Source of the DNA: Glandiceps talaboti
Taxonomy: Eukaryota > Hemichordata > Enteropneusta > Spengelidae
Assembly: GCF_964340395.1 (NCBI RefSeq)
Contig: NC_135563.1
Location: forward strand, 22,270,309-22,334,308
Direction of reading: 5' to 3'
Length of the DNA: 64,000 bases
The notes below the pieces were generated by a model. It was not told where the DNA came from, did not search any database, and saw only the letters and a list, made by a program, of their open reading frames with translations. This document shows positions 59,216-64,000 of the stretch, piece by piece (the stretch's first letter is position 1; every line of letters begins with the position of its first letter). The translations under genes and the position numbers were made by a program.

Positions 59216-60504
59216 TTCAGCTTTCACCAAAATTGAGCCACTGAAAATATTTTTAAAAAATCAAGGCACCTTAAAAAAAGAACAAATCTCAATAGACTTA
59301 ACTACAGGTTCATGCATGCTATATGTAAATTAGTTGAATCTGTTTCATTTGTTCTGCCAAATGAACTCTTCAAAATCAAAACCGACGTCATTATCTAGAC
59401 ACATAAAACCTAAAAATAAGATTATTAAGGGGCATTATTTTAAGTGGCTATTTACATTAAATTTTATCAAACTAGTAGAAAAATACCATGAGTAGTGTAT
59501 AAGCCTTTGATTGGGCTTCATATGACTACTAAATCGGTTGGTATATCTCTCTATAGGAAGATGATAGTTGGTCTGCAAGTGTTTCTTGATGCATTAATGA
59601 CACCGCAAACTTTCAAATTACAGTAGATTACAGTGAATAGATTAAAAAAAAGCACTCTGTAAATGATTGACTAGCAAGACAAGACAGTAGTAGACATATG
59701 ATTCTCAATATCCCCACTCAGCAACGTACTATTTATAGTACAAGGAGGTTCTTTAGTAATATTAGAATCTTGTCCTTTGAAAAAAGCTAGATGCTAAATG
59801 TCGAAGTAACTGGAAAGTTATTAAAACAAATACATGTAATGACACTATAAAGAAAATCCTCAGTCATAATGTTCTAAGTTGTTAGTGGAGATCTTCCTGA
59901 CATAGCTTTCGATAAAATCATATATGATGTTCACTTATATCTTAAAGTGTATTTCAACTGTGCAGGTCTCAGAAGAGAGATATTTAACATTGGACTGATA
60001 TGGCATATGGGATATCGGATTTTAAAGAAGGAAGTAAGAATTTGAAATAGAATGACAGTTATGCTTTAAAAGGAATGACAGACATATTGTATATATTACC
60101 TGTACAAAACCTTGGAATGCTAAAGATTGCATTGGTTCTCAAGCATTTCAAGGGCATATTACAGATTTATCGATTGCCCTTTTGGGGTCAGATATTTTTG
60201 ATAATGCTAACTAGCCTCATTTCTTAGTTTAAGTTAGTTATGGTAATATACATGTAGAGAGAGAGAAAGGTATTGTCAACAGACCGTACGTCATATGATT
60301 TTTACATATTCATTCCCCAAAATTGACAGTTTTCTAAACCTTGCTATTTTCTTAAAGAATACTATTACTAGATATGTTAATTGGGACCCTCCAGGAGCTC
60401 TCCATAGTTATCAAACAGTGTAAATAATATATTTATAAGGCTAAGGTTTAAAAAGTAAAGTAGCTCTGAACTGAAACCGTGACAATTAAAGTCAGTATGT
60501 ATTA
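59216..60504. other. Anonymous AT-rich sequence
   Basis: No gene, RNA or repeat is recognised. A short GA run (about 60257-60268) is the only simple tract. Confidence 0.6.
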
Positions 60505-61320
60505 GATTTATTTGTCTACTAGTTTTCTGTATTCCCATTATCTGAAACAATCAAAACAAGGCAAGATTATAGAGTAATTAAAATATCTGAACCGAATCGA
60601 AACTCCCCAACAGTTCATGTATTACTTTTCTTTGTAAGATTCATGAGTAGCTGTCCGTGTTTCCATTACCCTAATCATCAGAGAAGGGCTAGTAATAGAC
60701 CAGTAATCGAAATATCTGGACCAAATCAAAAACCCCCAACAGTTCAATATATTATGTAAGATTCATTAGTAGTTGTCTGACTGTTCCCATTACCTTAATG
60801 ATCAGAGAAGGGCTAGTTAGATCAGTAATCAAAATATCTGGACTGAATCAAAAAACCCCAACAGTTCAATATATTATGTAAGATTCAGTTGTCTATGTTC
60901 CCATTACCTTAATCATCAGAGAAGGGCTAGTTAGATCAGTAATCAAAATATCTGAACCATAATCCCCGACAGTGTGATGTATTTATATAAGATTCATTTG
61001 ACATTGTTTTTCTCTATATTACCTTCTAAACAGAGAAGCAGGGCTAAGTTAGTGTATACCGGTATTATCACAGTATCTGAACTGCATGCAACCCCCAAAC
61101 CCCCCCCCCCCTCCCCTAAGCTCCCACCACACACATAATGCGATGTATTATGGACGGTCCCCACATATTACTATTCTTTAATCATCTCTCTATAATTACC
61201 TTAACTAATTACCTTAACTAATTACCTTAACTAATTACCTTAACTAATTAAGACAGAAGTGAGGCTAGTTAGCATTATTAAAAATATGTGAACCTGCAGG
61301 ACATTGTCTTCTGTAAAATT
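60505..61320. repeat. Minisatellite, 100-125-bp unit, with internal simple-repeat growth
   Basis: Five to six units share TTCCCATTACCTTAATCATC, AGAGAAGGGCTAGTTAGA, TCAGTAATCAAAATATCTG and CCCCAACAGTTCAATATATT. The central three are very similar. In the last units the C-rich part has grown to a long poly-C (61099-61110) and the ATTACCTTAACTA part has itself become a tandem array (61195-61250). Confidence 0.88.
61195..61250. repeat. 13-bp ATTACCTTAACTA array
   Basis: Four identical copies of ATTACCTTAACTA sit inside the last unit of the larger minisatellite. The seed sequence TTACCTTAAT is present singly in the other units. Confidence 0.95.
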
Positions 61321-61359
61321 CCTTTAAAATGCAATCTAAGTGCCCAAACCCAAACAATT

Positions 61360-61680
61360 TATATGAACTATTTTGTAAGTTATCTCTATAGTTATTTGAT
61401 AATCTCAGTGCTGTATTTGCATTCTCTTAAATGCAATTGTGAATGAAACCACATCCTATGATGGTGAGTCTTAGACATGTGCTGTAAAAGAGTCTGTGGT
61501 TTACAATGATGTTGAGAATCGCAGCATTGTGCAATCTAAATGGAATGTGCCCAAAACGGCTATAATGTACAGTTCAGATATATCTTATATGAGCTATTTT
61601 GTGTACAGCATGTCTTTGCTGCAGTATTTGGCATTCATTTAAACTGCTAGATAACCACTACAATCTAAATGGATGTATCA
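61360..61680. repeat. Old duplication, about 200-bp unit
   Basis: TTTATATGAACTATTTTGTA, CAGTGCTGTATTTGCATTCT and TTAAATGCAA in the first half correspond to CTTATATGAGCTATTTTGTG, TTGCTGCAGTATTTGGCATT and ATTTAAACTGC in the second. Identity is moderate. Confidence 0.55.
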
Positions 61681-61705
61681 CTTTCTATTAACAGGTAGCA
61701 CTCAC

Positions 61706-61762
61706 CATGTAGTAGTCCATGCTACTCCCATAGGTCAACAGATCGCTCCACTCAGATAGGCT
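61706..61762 (-). CDS. Candidate coding exon, minus strand, unknown gene
   Basis: Read on the minus strand, 19 codons SLSEWSDLLTYGSSMDYYM run directly into GTGAGT, a strong 5' splice donor with GT at 61705-61704. An in-frame TAG lies just upstream, so the segment is either an internal exon with acceptor ATAG at its left, or a 5' UTR in which translation starts at the ATG at 61720 (AGCATGG, good context) giving only MDYYM before the splice. The region has higher GC than its flanks. The plus strand offers a rival reading: an acceptor CTATTAACAG at 61694 and a 20-codon terminal exon (STHHVVVHATPIGQQIAPLR) to a TAG at 61757. The two readings exclude each other in part. No family is recognised. 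Confidence 0.3.
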
Positions 61763-62163
61763 CTATCATTCTAAAAGCTGCCTCAGGGGAACTCTATCTG
61801 ATGAGATCCAGGTTTTCCTCTTTAGCTTAGGAAAAGAGTTTTTTCACTTTAATATTGTGAACAAATGGTCGCGATATCAAGAGTTTGCGTGATTGACCTT
61901 TACAGATGCTCCATATACACCAAAGAGCAATCTATCAACAAAATTGAAAACCAGAACACTTTAATATGCAAATTGTCACTCGTAATCATACTAGTACCAT
62001 GATTAATGGTGTAGGCAGTTCACCATTGTCTCTGCTCTGTTAACTTTTATCATTTTTCTTTCACCACCTTGACAAGAATAGAACATATCTTTAATAGCAG
62101 TAATGAGCCCAAAGATTAAAAACTGTTTTTTAATTGATGTGACCGAGATCTATCACTAGTGTG

Positions 62164-62251
62164 GGAATACAGTATGGCAGTGTGAATTAACTGTAAAACA
62201 GTCAGTGGATACAGTATGGCGGTGTGTATTAACTGTAAAACAGTCAGTGGT
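62164..62251. repeat. 43-bp unit, two copies
   Basis: AATACAGTATGGCAGTGTGA and GATACAGTATGGCGGTGTGT head two units 43 bases apart. Each continues with ATTAACTGTAAAACAGTCAG. The TAACTGTAAAACAGTCAG core is itself a near-palindrome. Confidence 0.93.
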
Positions 62252-62375
62252 TTAAGTTTATATATTTTATGTGATAAAGCAATCGGGATGTTATGGTAGC
62301 TGTACCTCACAAACTATAATTTCCTTGAAAATCTAAGTTTTTCAAATCTATTCAAATTTGCAATATGAAAACTTG

Positions 62376-62396
62376 CTCCTGGTTCTGGTCCTGGTC

Positions 62397-62437
<41 letters not shown>

Positions 62438-62440
62438 CCA
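62376..62440. repeat. GGTTCT hexanucleotide microsatellite
   Basis: About ten units of GGTTCT or GGTCCT. The minus strand reads a glutamate-proline repeat and the plus strand a leucine-valine repeat, both artefacts. It abuts the minus-strand dispersed-repeat copy at 62441. Confidence 0.96.
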
Positions 62441-62530
62441 GTTAATTGTCTTGTTTTCAAGGAAATCATCAATCTTTCATTTTCCAAAAAAAAAGATTCG
62501 GTGGCCATATTGGATTTTAAAATGTGTTAT
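62441..62530 (-). mobile_element. Dispersed repeat family with AATATGGC, copy 3 (reverse)
   Basis: On the minus strand it reads AAATCCAATATGGCCACCGA, then GAAAGATTGATGATTTCCTT and GAAAACAAGACAATTAAC, the same order as copies at 31265 and 41600. Only about 90 bases are kept, bounded on each side by a hexanucleotide array. Confidence 0.6.
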
Positions 62531-62534
62531 ATTT

Positions 62535-62592
62535 ACAGATACAGATACAGATACAGATACAGATACAGATACAGATACAGATACAGATACTT
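62535..62592 (-). repeat. GATACA hexanucleotide array, LINE tail repeat
   Basis: Nine to ten GATACA units. On the minus strand they follow CATGGCAATAAAGTATC directly, so they look like the short tandem tail found at the 3' end of CR1/L2-type non-LTR elements, as described for the adjoining feature. Confidence 0.93.
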
Positions 62593-62960
62593 TATTGCCA
62601 TGTGTTTAAAAAAAACATTGGAAAATAACTTTTCATGAGCACCCCATATTAAAAGTGTAGATGGAAATAAAAGTGGCTGAACAATATCTAAATAAACATT
62701 AAAATGATTGATCATGACTGGTTTAAAATTCGGATTACAGAGGGATAAAAACTCTTCCTAAAACATTCAGACGATGTCTTAATGCTGCGATAACGTCGAC
62801 CAGAGCGTAAAATGTTAAAAAGACTATTTCAACAATTTTGTATCGTGACCTCAATATTTTTTCTTGATTTTTAACTGAGGATGGGTAGGAGTTTTCTTGA
62901 ACAAAGTAACAGCAAAAGTGTAAGATTTTAAGGTGCATTCTATATTTCAGAGAATCTCAG
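62585..62960 (-). mobile_element. Probable LINE 3' end, antisense
   Basis: On the minus strand the segment includes GGGTAGGAGTTTTCTTGAAC-like and CATTAAGACATCGTCTGAAT-like phrases read in reverse, passes a GC-richer GGTCGACGTTATCGCAGCAT region and ends CATGGCAATAAAGTATC followed by TGTATC repeats. An AATAAA just before a short tandem tail is the hallmark of CR1/L2-like non-LTR retrotransposons. No reverse-transcriptase frame is visible, so only the 3' untranslated end would be present. The 67-codon minus-strand frame (62735-62938) is not supported as a gene. Confidence 0.45.
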
Positions 62961-64000
62961 CTAGTCATACACATTCAAGTTAAATCATATTTAGTTTCCA
63001 AAAAGCATAAATATTCAGTTGGCTGGAATTCTCGTCTTGTCTTGTTTAATGGTTTCTGTTATATCTTTTAATTATTTAATGATTAAAAAAGTCATTTTAG
63101 TATTATGTGTTATACTTAATTTAGCAAATCTATCTAGCTTAAATAGTGCAAAAAAAATCTTTTATCCTTGTAAGAAGTAAAATTAAAATTTAAGTAAATG
63201 AGTGCAATATTTACCAGTATTATCTTCAGAGTTCTGATAACTAAAATAAATCTGGCTTGCTGTCCATCAATTGTATTTTTATTTTTTTGTGTTCTTTAAT
63301 AAACAATAGCAAAAAGCTATGAAGTTATAGACAGAGTAAAGGTATGGTAGCTATAGGATCAACATTAATTCTTTGAGTAGAGTATAGGCATTTGTTATGT
63401 AATGAATTTGTAAGTTTATGTCTGTGCTGTGAAAATGAAAATTTACTGAATCCTGCTCAATTTGAAGAGATTTGACTATTTTCCTAATTTTGTGTAGTGT
63501 GCATACTTTCAAGTGCATGTAAAAACAGAGATAGAGTACATTGAAAAGTAAGGTATGAAATATACGATTCAGATTCAAGTCAATTTTACACTCGTTGACA
63601 TGCTCATAGTGTCTAGAGAATCCCCTCCCAAGCTGGCAGTTCTTGTATATGAATGGAACATTCCAGGTCATTGAGGTCAAATGATAGTACACCTTATCCA
63701 TAAGGGGCATGTATAAAACACTGTGCAACATCCGATAGGGATGCCAGGCGTCACGATCTAAGATGACAAACAAACAATGTGGATGAAATAACTACTAGAC
63801 GACACTAAATAGAGATGAGGATAGTCAATATTCTCCGATATTCCTCTCATTTAAGATAAAGATGATACCTTTAACTGAGTCTTGAGAATATTATCAAATA
63901 TACACTATAGCCATATTATCCTGCCTGGAAGGGAAGAATGTACATTAATTAACTGTTTATATCTCATGTGTATTTTTCTATCTCAATCACATGTTTATAT
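62961..64000. other. Anonymous sequence with a minus-strand open frame
   Basis: A minus-strand frame of 140 codons (63351-63773) opens with a TTG and reads DRDAWHPYRMLHSVLYMPLM, then NCQLGRGFSRHYEHVNEC. Its first third is GC-richer and more protein-like than the rest, which is hydrophobic and AT-driven. It may be a relic of the same antisense LINE or chance. Nothing else can be named up to the window end. Confidence 0.35.

Noticed and set aside
62314-62508. Proline-glutamate repeat protein
   Set aside because: It is the translated GGTTCT array; the opposite strand gives an equally open leucine-valine frame.

Overview
This is a eukaryotic, almost certainly animal, genomic window that is AT-rich (roughly one third GC by eye) and has no intact protein-coding gene I can defend. 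The content is long non-coding sequence packed with microsatellites, minisatellites, palindromic elements, a tRNA-derived SINE and fragments that look like LINE 3' tails. Together with RFX X-box-like sites and short candidate exons with good splice donors, this fits intergenic or intronic DNA of a marine invertebrate. Deuterostome (hemichordate- or amphioxus-like) or lophotrochozoan is my guess. The species is inference; no conserved gene in the window settles it.

Layout. 1-7 kb: a tetranucleotide array at the left edge, a possible terminal exon (1155-1220), a 90-bp duplication, a small SINE fragment (2477-2550), a dispersed-repeat array (2808-3165), two foldback elements (4231-4571 and 4781-5021) and a 40-bp minisatellite. 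7-9.8 kb: a 2.8-kb array of a 45-bp unit with higher-order structure. 10-18 kb: two copies of a hairpin element family and a candidate first coding exon at 14058. 18.2-20.3 kb: a 41-bp minisatellite that changes into a 32-bp derivative. 20.4-27.5 kb: a possible LINE tail, a GATAT array, a foldback element with long terminal inverted repeats (23319-23923), a SINE with a repeated tRNA-like head (24431-24854), and a 183-codon open frame of unknown nature (25907-26455). 28-41 kb: mostly anonymous AT-rich sequence with GT, ACTAC, AATCT and other tandem arrays and one small candidate exon. 41-50 kb: a cluster of octamer motifs, a CATGTGAC-rich minisatellite, a minus-strand 148-codon open frame and a compound CTGT/CCGT/CCAT array. 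51.6-52.1 kb: a very homogeneous 72-bp array that stays open in one frame. 52.8 kb: a candidate first exon. 58-64 kb: a piggyBac-type MITE with TTAA ends, a third hairpin copy, a 115-125-bp minisatellite, a candidate minus-strand exon (61706-61762) and an antisense LINE-like 3' end with a GATACA tail.

No pathway or operon-like gene set is present. The candidate exons lie on both strands and cannot be joined into one gene from sequence alone. The best-supported content is repeat biology: at least five families of short non-autonomous or dispersed elements, several present more than once, and tandem arrays at different stages of expansion and decay. Similarities between copies were judged by reading, not by alignment.
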